Source: Saccharomyces mikatae IFO 1815
Lineage: Eukaryota > Ascomycota > Saccharomycetes > Saccharomycetales > Saccharomycetaceae
Direction of reading: 5' to 3'
Assembly: GCF_947241705.1 (NCBI RefSeq)
Contig: NC_079261.1
Coordinates: 496,001 to 560,000, forward strand
DNA: 64,000 bases
Within the stretch, counting starts at the first letter, position 1, and each line of letters begins with the position of its first letter. The position numbers and the translations under genes are program-made. Positions 29,282 through 40,121 of this stretch are shown here, piece after piece. The notes under the pieces are model-generated. The model was not told the origin of the DNA. It made no database searches and saw only the letters and a list, made by a program, of their open reading frames with translations.

Positions 29282-30472
29282 ATGATTACTTCAATTGACA
29301 CCGTGGACGCGACGTATTCTGCCAAACCAAGGATATTGGTGCCTTATAAAGACCAATGGGAAGTTGCCAGTCATCTCCCAGAATATCGAAAACTGGCTGA
29401 AAAAGTGGAGTTCTATAAATACGAGATGTCTACGAGGGAGAATTTTGTTAGTTTCTTGAAAACGCATAGAATAAACGGCTTTTGGCTCACTGAGGAATTT
29501 TTTAGTGTATTGGGAAATCCTTCTAACTATGTGGAATTCTTCCCGTCATCTTTGAAAGCTATCCTTGTACCGTGGGTCGGATGTGACTTTATTAACGGCA
29601 AGCTACTAAGGTCAAAAGGTATCACGTTATGCAACATTGGACCGCACGCTGCCGACCATGTCACAGAATTGGCTATTTTTCTAGCCATTAGTTGCTTTAG
29701 AATGACTTCATTTTGGGAATATTGCTTCAAGTACATAGAGAATGGTAACGTTGAGCAATGTAAGAAATATATCTCTAGTGACTCGTATAGAATTGTTACA
29801 GATAGATACCATGGTCAGGAAATGAAAATTCCCAATAGAACGGACCATTTTAATCCTAAGAAGGGGAGGGAAGTAGTAGATTTGACAAAAAAGTATACTG
29901 TTGGTGGGAAAAGCATGGAATCACCAATGAATAAGACAGCTTTGATTCTAGGATTTGGCTCCATTGGCCAAAAAATAGGGGCTGATATGCAGAAAGTGTT
30001 CAGTATGACCATTGAATATTATAAAAGATCAGGTCCCATCCAGAAAGATATATTGGGCTATAATGCCAAATATCATTCTGGTCTGGATGATCCAAATACT
30101 TGGAAGAATGCGGATTTAATTATTTTGGCCTTGCCAGGGACGGCATCTACAAACGATATCATCAATCGTGAAAGGTTATCCTGGTGTAAAGATGGCGTCA
30201 GGATAGTTAATGTCGGAAGAGGTACATGCGTAGACGAGGATGCGCTCTTAGATGCTCTTGAATCTGGAAAAGTGGCAAGCTGTGGTCTTGATGTATTTAA
30301 AAATGAGGAAACAGGCGTTAAGCAAGAGTTATTACGTAGATGGGATGTCACAGCTCTACCACATATCGGCAGCACAGTGGCCGATATGGTCGTAAAGCAA
30401 ACCATCATTACACTCGTGAATGTGCAGGACATATTCGTCGAAGGAGGCGAGGGTAAATATGTGCTTAATTAA
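29282..30472 (+). CDS. YPL113C: Putative D-2-hydroxyacid dehydrogenase
   Basis: The 396-residue protein is the orthologue of S. cerevisiae YPL113C, as judged by its sequence and its place between PEX25 and BEM3. It belongs to the NAD(P)-dependent D-isomer-specific 2-hydroxyacid dehydrogenase family, with a split substrate domain around a Rossmann fold. The dinucleotide motif GFGSIG is at residues 224-229. The family catalytic residues are visible: Arg in VNVGRG, Glu in FKNEETG and His in LPHIGS. It therefore looks enzymatically intact. The physiological substrate is not known to me. Confidence 0.9.
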   Translation: MITSIDTVDATYSAKPRILVPYKDQWEVASHLPEYRKLAEKVEFYKYEMSTRENFVSFLKTHRINGFWLTEEFFSVLGNPSNYVEFFPSSLKAILVPWVGCDFINGKLLRSKGITLCNIGPHAADHVTELAIFLAISCFRMTSFWEYCFKYIENGNVEQCKKYISSDSYRIVTDRYHGQEMKIPNRTDHFNPKKGREVVDLTKKYTVGGKSMESPMNKTALILGFGSIGQKIGADMQKVFSMTIEYYKRSGPIQKDILGYNAKYHSGLDDPNTWKNADLIILALPGTASTNDIINRERLSWCKDGVRIVNVGRGTCVDEDALLDALESGKVASCGLDVFKNEETGVKQELLRRWDVTALPHIGSTVADMVVKQTIITLVNVQDIFVEGGEGKYVLN

Positions 30473-30940
30473 ACCACCAATTATTTGTGAAGATAGCATT
30501 CCAATTCAATCAAATATGTACTTACATAGCTTTTAACATACCGCAACTTTGGAAAATGTCAAAAAATATATGGCGGCGGTGAGCTTGGAAAAAAAAACGC
30601 GGCCGTTTAGTAAGGAACAATAATCGTCTTACTAGGCAAAGTGGGACTAGATAAGAACCATTTCTATTGGGCGTACTGGTATGTTACTTGAACCATTTCT
30701 CTCCACAGCAGGTAGACATATCATCAACATAATCATTTTAATTGACATCCACTTTTGTGTTCGTTTTGTATCTAGAGGATTTGATTCATTTCTTCTTAGT
30801 CCCTACCTTCCTACCATTTTCCCTTTTTGAGTTTGTGATTACATCAGGCATATTAAATCCCATATTGTTGCAATACTGGCTGCTGAGAATATCTGTTTTT
30901 ATATTCTAAGATAAAAGTCATATTTAATTAACAGTACGTT
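30473..30940. other. YPL113C 3' region and BEM3 upstream region
   Basis: A 468-bp stretch. S. cerevisiae has a dubious frame (YPL114W) hereabouts; I see no convincing coding sequence in this window. Confidence 0.5.
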
Positions 30941-33900
30941 ATGCCAGATAATATGCCCACTACACATGGTGGGAATACCACCCTTGAATTGTTAGCGCAG
31001 TACAATGACCACAGGTCCAAAAAGGATAAATCTATAGAACATATCGAAAAAGGAACATCATCAGAGAAAGAAAAAAAGCCCACGTACGATGAAATCTTTA
31101 CGGAGAATATTAAACTGAAATTACAAGTCCAAGAATATGAAACTGAAATTGAGAGTTTAAAAAAAGTGATTGATATTTTGCAAAAAAATAGAGAAGCTTC
31201 CCTAGAAGTGGTACTAGAACAAGTTCAAGATGATTCGAGAGATTCACAGGTTACTGAACAATCATTCGTGTTACCTCCAAGATCTGCTGAAAGAAAAACC
31301 CATATTAAAAGTCTCAATTTGTCAATACCGACACTATCTCCTCCATTGCAACAGGGCTCAGAGGTGCCTAATGAAACAAGTGTAACGCCTACGATACCTC
31401 AAATAGACATTACATCGAACACTTCAATAAGCAGAAAGCATCTACAAAATATGATACTTAATGAAGAAATAGAAACAAGTAGTATCTACTCATCCCCCAA
31501 AATTATCAATAGATCTGTTTCAAGTCCTACACAAGTAAATTCAGAACAGTTGGCAAGCCCAGCTGCTTCAGTCACCTATACGACGTCCAGAATAACCATA
31601 AAATCGCCCAACAAAGGTCCAAAATCTCCATTGCAAGAACGTTTGCGTTCTCCACAAAATCCTAACAGAATGACGGCTGTCATCAACAATCATTTACATT
31701 CTCCATTGAAGGGTAATACTTCTAACAATTTGGATGAACTGACTGAAAGTAAAACTCAACCACCTAATAGCTCGATACAAAAGAATGACCGTGCTCATTC
31801 TTCTGTAACATCATCTGCATATACCACTGGAACCCCTTCAACAAACAAGAGCCCATCATCTCTTTTAGAAATCAAAGAGGGTGATAACAAGACATTAAGT
31901 TTCTCTCCAGCATCCAAGGAAAAACTTGATGACTTCACCCAATTACTCGACACATCTTTTGGCGAAGAAGATGTAGTCAATGCCGACATAAAAGATCCTG
32001 TAATCACAGAACCAACGATGAATAAATCTTTACCTCCACCCCCAGCGCCCCCAACTTTTTTTTCTCCTATTCCTAGTGGAAATGTGAGAAACGAAACTCC
32101 TTTATCAAGTCGTTTGGCTTCACCGGTCATCTTGAACAAAAAGGATGATACTTTTAGTGCTAGTAGCGGAAGAAATCAGAAGAATCCCGCGTCAACTTCC
32201 TCATTTAACAGCTCTTCTACGAAATTGTCTACTCTGAATCAAAATATTTCTCTTCCTCCGAATCCATCAGCGGAAAGTGCATCCAAGCAAAGGCAATCCG
32301 TTGAAACGGCGTCCATCCATTCAACAAATACTACGAATACATTTAGCTCGACACCTCAAGGATCTTTGAAAACGTTCAGAAGACCTCATGCAAGCAGTGT
32401 AAGTACAGTGAGGTCTGTTGCCCAAAGTCTTAAATCGGACATTCCGTTGTTCGTTCAACCAGAGGATTTTGGTACCATTCAGATTGAAGTATTAAGCACA
32501 CTTTATAGGGATAATGAAGATGATCTATCAATCTTGATTGCCATTATAGACAGAAAATCCGGTAAAGAGATGTTCAAATTTTCAAAATCCATTCACAAAG
32601 TTCGTGAATTAGATGTATATATGAAATCACATGTCCCTGACTTGCCATTACCAACATTACCTGATAGACAGTTATTCCAAACTTTATCACCTACAAAAGT
32701 AGATAAGCGAAGAAACATTTTAAATCAATATTACACAAGCATATTCAGTGTTCCCGAGTTCCCACAAAATGTTGGCCTAAAAATTGCTCAGTTTATTAGC
32801 ACAGATACAGTAATGAAACCTCCAATAATGGATGAAAATGTGAAAGACGGATCGCTTTTACTGAGAAGGCCAAAAACTTTAACAGGCAATAGTACATGGA
32901 GAGTTCGATACGGTATCCTACGTGATGATGTGTTACAACTATTTGATAAAAATCAGTTGATGGAAACAATTAGGTTGAGGCAATCTACAATAGAACTCAT
33001 ACCCAATCTTCCCGAAGATAAATTTGGAACGAGAAATGGGTTTTTGATCACTGAGCATAAGAAGAGCGGGTTGTCAACTTCCACCAAATATTTTATTTGT
33101 ACCGAAACGTCAAAAGAACGTGAATTGTGGCTTTCTGCGTTTAGTGATTATATTGACTCTTCACAAAATTTATCATTATCTAACTCAAGGAGTGCAAACG
33201 AGACAGAATATTTATCTCATTTGAGTGCAGGTCAGCATTATCCCAAATTTGGGAACGTGACTACCTCATCAACTGAGGCATCATCTTATGTTACTGACTT
33301 GACACAATATAGCAGTAGTCATAACAACAACAATAACAGTTCCATGGCTAATAGTGATATTATCGATACGAATTCATCTGCTCATTCTAATTCTCTTGCT
33401 AGTTCAACCGTTAATACGGATGAGGAGAAAGATAGCAGAAGAGCTAAAATGAGAAGTTTATTCCCATTCAAAAAGTTAACGGTTCCGGCAAATGCAATGA
33501 ACCATATCGGAATTACAATGTCAAATGATTCTGATTCTCCAACATCCCCTGACTCCATCATTAAATCACCAAGCAAAAAATTAATGGACATGCCAACTTT
33601 ATCGAATTCTTCTCCAATGTCGCATTCGTCCGCTACAGTATTTGGATCTTCGCTAGAAACATGTCTAAGACTGAGTTCACATAAGTATCAAAGCGTTTAC
33701 GATTTACCAAGTGTAGTTTATCGTTGTCTAGAGTATCTTTACAAGAACCGCGGTGTCCAGGAAGAGGGCATATTTAGATTAAGCGGGTCCAGTACAGTCA
33801 TCAAAACTTTGCAGGAAAGGTTTGATAAAGAATACGATATAGATTTGTGCCGTTATAATGAAATTATTGAATCCGGGGATGACGAAGCCTCTCCAAGCCT

Positions 33901-34315
33901 TTATATTGGCGTAAATACGGTGAGCGGACTGCTGAAATTGTACTTGAGAAACTTGCCTCATTTATTATTCGGTGATGACCAATTTCTGTCCTTTAAAAGG
34001 GTAGCAGATGAAAATCACAATAATCCTGTCCAAATTTCACTAGGATTTAGAGAATTAATTAAATCAGGCGTAGTTCCTCATGCTAATGTATCATTGATGT
34101 ATGCCCTTTTTGAATTATTAGTAAGGATCAACGAGAATAATAAGTTCAATAAGATGAATTTAAGGAACTTGTGCATTGTATTTTCTCCAACTCTAAATAT
34201 TCCAATTAGTATGCTTCAACCATTCATTACTGACTTTGCGTGTATATTTCAGGGTGGAGAGCCAATTAAAGAAGAGGAAAGGGAGAAAGTTGATATACAC
34301 ATTCCTCAAGTTTGA
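30941..34315 (+). CDS. BEM3: Rho GTPase-activating protein Bem3
   Basis: The 1124-residue protein matches S. cerevisiae Bem3 (1128). Bem3 stimulates GTP hydrolysis by Cdc42 and Rho1 at polarised sites and on endomembranes. A short coiled coil lies at about residues 50-90. A long Ser/Thr/Pro/Asn-rich region follows, with many SP/TP sites expected of a Cdk target. A PX domain lies at about 505-620, a PH domain at about 635-740 and a RhoGAP domain from about 910 to the end. The RhoGAP segment shows the arginine-finger motif EEGIFRLSGSS. Most substitutions lie in the disordered part. Confidence 0.96.
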   Translation: MPDNMPTTHGGNTTLELLAQYNDHRSKKDKSIEHIEKGTSSEKEKKPTYDEIFTENIKLKLQVQEYETEIESLKKVIDILQKNREASLEVVLEQVQDDSRDSQVTEQSFVLPPRSAERKTHIKSLNLSIPTLSPPLQQGSEVPNETSVTPTIPQIDITSNTSISRKHLQNMILNEEIETSSIYSSPKIINRSVSSPTQVNSEQLASPAASVTYTTSRITIKSPNKGPKSPLQERLRSPQNPNRMTAVINNHLHSPLKGNTSNNLDELTESKTQPPNSSIQKNDRAHSSVTSSAYTTGTPSTNKSPSSLLEIKEGDNKTLSFSPASKEKLDDFTQLLDTSFGEEDVVNADIKDPVITEPTMNKSLPPPPAPPTFFSPIPSGNVRNETPLSSRLASPVILNKKDDTFSASSGRNQKNPASTSSFNSSSTKLSTLNQNISLPPNPSAESASKQRQSVETASIHSTNTTNTFSSTPQGSLKTFRRPHASSVSTVRSVAQSLKSDIPLFVQPEDFGTIQIEVLSTLYRDNEDDLSILIAIIDRKSGKEMFKFSKSIHKVRELDVYMKSHVPDLPLPTLPDRQLFQTLSPTKVDKRRNILNQYYTSIFSVPEFPQNVGLKIAQFISTDTVMKPPIMDENVKDGSLLLRRPKTLTGNSTWRVRYGILRDDVLQLFDKNQLMETIRLRQSTIELIPNLPEDKFGTRNGFLITEHKKSGLSTSTKYFICTETSKERELWLSAFSDYIDSSQNLSLSNSRSANETEYLSHLSAGQHYPKFGNVTTSSTEASSYVTDLTQYSSSHNNNNNSSMANSDIIDTNSSAHSNSLASSTVNTDEEKDSRRAKMRSLFPFKKLTVPANAMNHIGITMSNDSDSPTSPDSIIKSPSKKLMDMPTLSNSSPMSHSSATVFGSSLETCLRLSSHKYQSVYDLPSVVYRCLEYLYKNRGVQEEGIFRLSGSSTVIKTLQERFDKEYDIDLCRYNEIIESGDDEASPSLYIGVNTVSGLLKLYLRNLPHLLFGDDQFLSFKRVADENHNNPVQISLGFRELIKSGVVPHANVSLMYALFELLVRINENNKFNKMNLRNLCIVFSPTLNIPISMLQPFITDFACIFQGGEPIKEEEREKVDIHIPQV

Positions 34316-34698
34316 ATGTTTCAAAACAGTAGAGCATAACGCATTGAACTTCTTCTTACTTCAATATTATAAAAGGATAGGAAGATATAAGGAGACTTTG
34401 TTCTTTGATGACATTTTTGTAATAATAAAATACATTGAAAGCTAATAGAGCTTCTAGAGTTACTATTATTTTGTTCCTCTTTTTTTATTAATAGAACCAT
34501 AGTATAATTCAAGTATAATTATAAGTAGAAAAAACACTTGATGAAACCCTTTAGAGTGGGGAAATTAAGAAATTAAGATAAAAATATTAACTATACAAGA
34601 GAATAAAAAAGTGGAGTGTAATATATAGTGAAAAAAATTAATAAATGCATCACTCTTTTAGTGGTTACAAGACAACATAGAACATCCAGGTATTACCC
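34316..34698. other. Convergent 3' region between BEM3 and HOS3
   Basis: A 383-bp AT-rich stretch between two convergent genes. I see only low-complexity A/T sequence suited to polyadenylation. Confidence 0.55.
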
Positions 34699-36792
34699 TC
34701 ACCATCTTCCGCCACTCCTTGTTGTATGTTTTCTTGACACATGGGAAATCATTGATATGTCACTATCATCATAAGTTGGTGCATGTGCATTTTGAGCTTG
34801 TCTCATGCGATGAGGTTTCGTATTAGAAGGGATCTTATACATTCCGTTGCTCTGCAAACGGCGTTGATGTGTACTTTTCCAGTTTTTTCCTTTAATTTCT
34901 TCGTCTGATCCATCATCACTTTGTTTCTCTATTTCCAAGGTCTCCAAATGTCTAGAGATGTCGTCAATGGTAATATCTTCTACCGTACGATTGAAAGTTT
35001 TATTCAATTCTTCATCGTAAACATACTCTTCATCTTCATCCTCACTGGAAAATTCTTGTTTCAAAAATGGAATTTGGGTTTCAGTAGCTCTATTATTGGA
35101 AGAGGGATGGTTAACCTTGGTCTCACTCAGAACTTCTCTATTTCCTTGCTTGTCTATGATTTTGAGTTTATTTTCATAAAGTTCTTTCTCTGGGGAAGCG
35201 CTGCTTCTATGTGACCTAATTATTCGTTGAGCAATTGTAGATGTCATTGCTGGACCCACCGGGGTGCCGAGTAATGAATTAGATGGTTCCGTTTTAAGTA
35301 CATCTTTGAAGATTATATCATCGAATTCCGGTATCATTGCTCGTCCCAGCCTTATAACTTCTTCTGCCCATATTCTTATGACATCTTTGGCTCTTCTTGT
35401 CTTGTAGGGTTTCCAAGCCGGTTTACAACCCCGAACAATCTCTTTAACAACTTGTTCGGACCCCCATTCTTTGACCCAATCTTGGTTTTGTAAACCGATC
35501 AAATGTGCAAAAACACCAGAACATATGGCTTTATCAGAATATCCGCCTTCCATTAAAGATAAAACTTTACCGTGACAGTGCATTTGAGCTAGTTTTAATG
35601 CATCTTTGGTAAACGTTGTATAAAAACTTGTTGGAACATTAACGCTATGTCTTTGCATCGAGGTTTGTTCAAATTCAGATGCATCGAAACCGGCACTTAT
35701 GACTACTAAACCTTTAAATGGTTTCTCGTTTTGATTCATCTCTTGTTTTGCACTTCTGAAAAATTCATCCGCTTTGGCAAATAAAGTTCTATATTTTGTC
35801 CTATATAATATATTGAACTCTTCTTCGGTGGTCCATTTGGATAAGTGGACGTTCCAGATGTTCAAATCATGAGAGTTCATGATACAGGTAGATGCATTTT
35901 TAATGTTTTCCTTTGTAGCGAATCCAGATTCTGTTGGAAATGAATTTATATCATGCATAGAAAAATAACCGACCTTGGGAAACTCGGCAAATTTCTTATC
36001 AAATTCATCATAAGACGAATTTTCAGGTTCCTCCTCAGGCTTGAAACCGGCACGCTTCCAGCATATGTCCTGGGTTCCGTCACCGTGGTGTAGGTCAAAA
36101 TCGAGCACGACCACATGCGTGACGTTATAGGTATCGTACGCATACTCTATGGCTACATGTGCATTGTTTAACAAACAAAAGCCTGATGGTGTGGCGTAAT
36201 GGCAATGATGACCAGGTGGTCGTATAGCCACGAAGGCTCTGTTACTAATATGCTCCGCGGACGGACCCTCAAAAATGGAATCAACACCCGTTTCAATGGC
36301 ACCAATCGTACCCTGCAGGGCCTTGATTGTCTTCGAACTCAGGTATATATCGCCTGAGTTCCATGTGTCAGGGACTTCGATTTCGCCCTTTAACAGTTTA
36401 GCGTCTGCCATTTGGCAAAGTTCAATCAATTCCGCCGGCCAGTGACTACCGTGAACTTTGAGCACATGGGGGGCCATCAATGAACCCTTTCTTTGATGTG
36501 AAGATTTTAAGGTAAAAAGGGACGGATACATAGTAATCGCAGCTGATATACCCATAGAGCTTGCTAACAGTCTCTCCGGTCTTTCGACTATGGTTTTCCT
36601 GTACGATTTTGTTACCCATCCTCTGGGGAACACATGCTGTAAAGAGTACGGAGATAATACAACAACCGCCTTTGCAGACTCTGGTATTTGTGCGGCTGCT
36701 CGAGCAGCCGATATGACATTAGGGTTATTCTGAACAAAGGCCTGAAATTGCTTATAGAATCTTTCCAATGGGTCCGATTGTTTGGAAGACAT
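34699..36792 (-). CDS. HOS3: Trichostatin-insensitive histone deacetylase Hos3
   Basis: The 697-residue protein equals S. cerevisiae Hos3 in length. It is a zinc-dependent HDAC that acts as a homodimer, localises to the bud neck and daughter nuclear pores, and deacetylates histones and nucleoporins. The catalytic domain spans about residues 50-450. Active-site motifs seen are RPPGHHCHYATPSGFC, the metal-binding LDFDLHHGDGTQD and a later GFDASEFEQ with the second Asp ligand; EGGYS closes the site. The C-terminal 200 residues are polar and acidic. It is divergent from IDI1 over about 860 bp. Confidence 0.96.
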   Translation of the reverse strand: MSSKQSDPLERFYKQFQAFVQNNPNVISAARAAAQIPESAKAVVVLSPYSLQHVFPRGWVTKSYRKTIVERPERLLASSMGISAAITMYPSLFTLKSSHQRKGSLMAPHVLKVHGSHWPAELIELCQMADAKLLKGEIEVPDTWNSGDIYLSSKTIKALQGTIGAIETGVDSIFEGPSAEHISNRAFVAIRPPGHHCHYATPSGFCLLNNAHVAIEYAYDTYNVTHVVVLDFDLHHGDGTQDICWKRAGFKPEEEPENSSYDEFDKKFAEFPKVGYFSMHDINSFPTESGFATKENIKNASTCIMNSHDLNIWNVHLSKWTTEEEFNILYRTKYRTLFAKADEFFRSAKQEMNQNEKPFKGLVVISAGFDASEFEQTSMQRHSVNVPTSFYTTFTKDALKLAQMHCHGKVLSLMEGGYSDKAICSGVFAHLIGLQNQDWVKEWGSEQVVKEIVRGCKPAWKPYKTRRAKDVIRIWAEEVIRLGRAMIPEFDDIIFKDVLKTEPSNSLLGTPVGPAMTSTIAQRIIRSHRSSASPEKELYENKLKIIDKQGNREVLSETKVNHPSSNNRATETQIPFLKQEFSSEDEDEEYVYDEELNKTFNRTVEDITIDDISRHLETLEIEKQSDDGSDEEIKGKNWKSTHQRRLQSNGMYKIPSNTKPHRMRQAQNAHAPTYDDSDISMISHVSRKHTTRSGGRW

Positions 36793-37655
36793 GTCAATAA
36801 TGTGAAAAATTTTCTTTCGTTATTTTTCAGCGACTCAAAGCTACGATAGAAAACTAATCTTGATAAACTCCACACACGCAAAAAAAGTTTGAAGCTAGTT
36901 TATTGAATAGGAAGATCAAAAAATAGATCAAGTGATAAAAGATTCGACAAGACCTTATTATCCAATTGAGGAGACGCCGTCAGAAAAAGTTGGTCTTTCA
37001 TCTTTAAAGAAAAAAATGTATAATATAAATCCCTTGATCAGTTGTTTACAATTCTTCAAACTTTCTCAATTAGTTGTTTACATTTTTGAAAACAAATATT
37101 AGAGGCGATCTGGGTAACCTTTACAGGCCAGATATCATTAGGTTTCTATTACAAATTATATAGGTTAAAAATAATTTAATGAGGATCATAAAAAATCTTC
37201 CAGAAAGTTTATAGGGTTTAGACGGCTTGATGCGGCTATTCTTGCCTTTTTTTTCCTTTTTTTTCCTTTTTTTTCCTTTTTTTTCTCTTTTTTCTTTTTT
37301 CCCGCTGCTATCGGCAAGAATTTCCCTTTCTGTTTGAACGAGGTAGACAAAACTCAATTCTGATTGAAATTTTTCCAGTCAACAGTTTCGCAATGACGAT
37401 GCCCAGCCGATTCTTTTCCCTTTTGACTAATATTAAGAAGCTGATTATTCATTATTCTGTTCTTGCTGATGGGTTGCATTTCTTTTTCGGTCTTTATTTA
37501 ATGAATTTTCGTTTATCTGTTCTTCTTTATTTAACCGGAAACAGGTTTTTCAGTATACAAGAAGGCATATATTTTTGTTTATTTAGTTGTTAGATAATTC
37601 GCACCTTTGGAACACAGAAATAGCAAGATATAAGCTAAGAATAAATTCCGCTAAA
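36793..37655. other. Long divergent promoter between HOS3 and IDI1
   Basis: An 863-bp region, one of the longest gene-free stretches here. It carries a striking T-rich tandem repeat (37245-37300). I recognise no sterol-response element with confidence. Confidence 0.55.
37245..37300 (+). repeat. 10-bp tandem repeat of CC plus T8, then a T-rich run
   Basis: CCTTTTTTTT is repeated four times without error (37245-37284) and is followed by further T-rich sequence to about 37300. Poly(dA:dT) tracts resist nucleosome wrapping and are common in yeast promoters. The 10-bp period puts the CC steps on one helical face. It lies about 370-410 bp upstream of the IDI1 start codon. Confidence 0.85.
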
Positions 37656-38522
37656 ATGACTGCCAACAACAACAGTGTGACGAATGGTGCTGTATCTAGT
37701 TATGCCAAGTTAGTGCAAAATCAAACACCTGATGACATTTTGGAAGAGTTTCCGGAAATTATTCCATTACAACAAAGACCTAATACTCGATCTAGTGAGA
37801 CGTCAAATGATAAGAGCGGGGAAACCTGCTTCTCAGGTCACGACGAAGAGCAAATCAAACTAATGAACGAAAATTGTATTGTTTTGGATTGGGACGATAA
37901 TGCTATTGGTGCCGGTACCAAGAAGGTTTGTCATTTGATGGAAAACATTGAGAAGGGTTTACTACACCGTGCGTTCTCTGTTTTTATTTTCAATGAAAAC
38001 GGCGAATTGCTTCTACAGCAAAGAGCCACTGAGAAAATTACTTTCCCTGACCTTTGGACCAACACATGTTGCTCTCACCCATTATGTATCGATGACGAAT
38101 TAGGCTTGAAAGGTAAATTGGATGATAAGATCAAAGGTGCAGTTACTGCAGCCGTAAGAAAACTAGATCATGAATTGGGTATTCCAGAAGAGGAGACCAA
38201 GACAAAGGGGAAATTTCACTTTTTAAACAGAATCCATTACATGGCACCAAGTAATGAACCATGGGGTGAACACGAAATTGATTATATTTTATTCTATAAG
38301 ATCAACTCCAAAGAAAACTTGACCGTCAATCCAAACGTCAATGAAGTCAGGGACTTCAAATGGGTTTCGCCAAATGATTTGAAAACAATGTTTGCTGATC
38401 CGATTTATAAATTTACACCTTGGTTCAAGATTATTTGCGAAAATTATTTATTCAACTGGTGGGAGCAATTAGATGACCTTTCCGAAGTTGAGAATGACAG
38501 ACAAATCCATAGGATGCTGTAG
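37656..38522 (+). CDS. IDI1: Isopentenyl-diphosphate isomerase
   Basis: The 288-residue protein matches S. cerevisiae Idi1 in length and at over 90 percent of positions. It interconverts isopentenyl and dimethylallyl diphosphate, an essential step towards sterols, dolichol, ubiquinone and prenyl groups. The Nudix-type fold covers about residues 100-260. The catalytic cysteine lies in NTCCSHPL (138-139), and the metal and acid residues in EHEIDYILF. The frame stays open upstream to a TTG at 37587, but the conserved start MTANNNS is the ATG at 37656. Confidence 0.97.
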   Translation: MTANNNSVTNGAVSSYAKLVQNQTPDDILEEFPEIIPLQQRPNTRSSETSNDKSGETCFSGHDEEQIKLMNENCIVLDWDDNAIGAGTKKVCHLMENIEKGLLHRAFSVFIFNENGELLLQQRATEKITFPDLWTNTCCSHPLCIDDELGLKGKLDDKIKGAVTAAVRKLDHELGIPEEETKTKGKFHFLNRIHYMAPSNEPWGEHEIDYILFYKINSKENLTVNPNVNEVRDFKWVSPNDLKTMFADPIYKFTPWFKIICENYLFNWWEQLDDLSEVENDRQIHRML

Positions 38523-38717
38523 AGGAGTATCATACGATAAGATATATATAAAAAGAACAGAACAACTGTGATATCAAAGCAGATGTGATATAAGGTATTT
38601 AACTTCAATTGAGTAAACATAAGAGTAAGTAACGAGAATCGTATTACTAATCTAAACTTTTTCTTTCTTCTTTATTTACAGGACCCTGAATATACATTAA
38701 CGGTTTACAATTTTTTC

Positions 38718-39752
<1,035 letters not shown>

Positions 39753-40121
39753 TTAGCTCAACTTTTTATAACTTAAAGTGAGGGAAAAATATCAAGTTAC
39801 TTCACGAAGTATTGCTGTAAATATCCGTATTTGTTTTCTTTCTTCATTACAACGTCTACTAACACCGCTCCTTTAGCTCTATATATCTAACTTATTCTTT
39901 TCTTGATTTTCCAAAATATTATCATTAGAAACGTATATGTTACCCCGCGATTACTCTCTTAACAGTTTTTTAAGGGAAGGTTAGCTAAGGTCATCTCAGA
40001 ATAATGTTGTTACCGTATTACAAGAGCACATTCCCTTTTGGTGGCAAATAATATTAACATTACCGGTCAAAGGGTATAAAAGAATAAACTAGGCATTTTA
40101 GTGACATTTTTTACAAGAAAT
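39753..40121. other. Divergent promoter between MRP51 and DBP1
   Basis: A 369-bp region shared by two divergent genes. It holds a perfect Rpn4-type nonamer at 40040-40048. No gene is visible. Confidence 0.5.
40040..40048 (+). promoter_or_regulatory. PACE nonamer (Rpn4 site), candidate
   Basis: GGTGGCAAA is the exact proteasome-associated control element bound by Rpn4. It lies 74 bp upstream of the DBP1 start codon. Neither neighbour is a proteasome gene, so function is doubtful. Confidence 0.35.
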
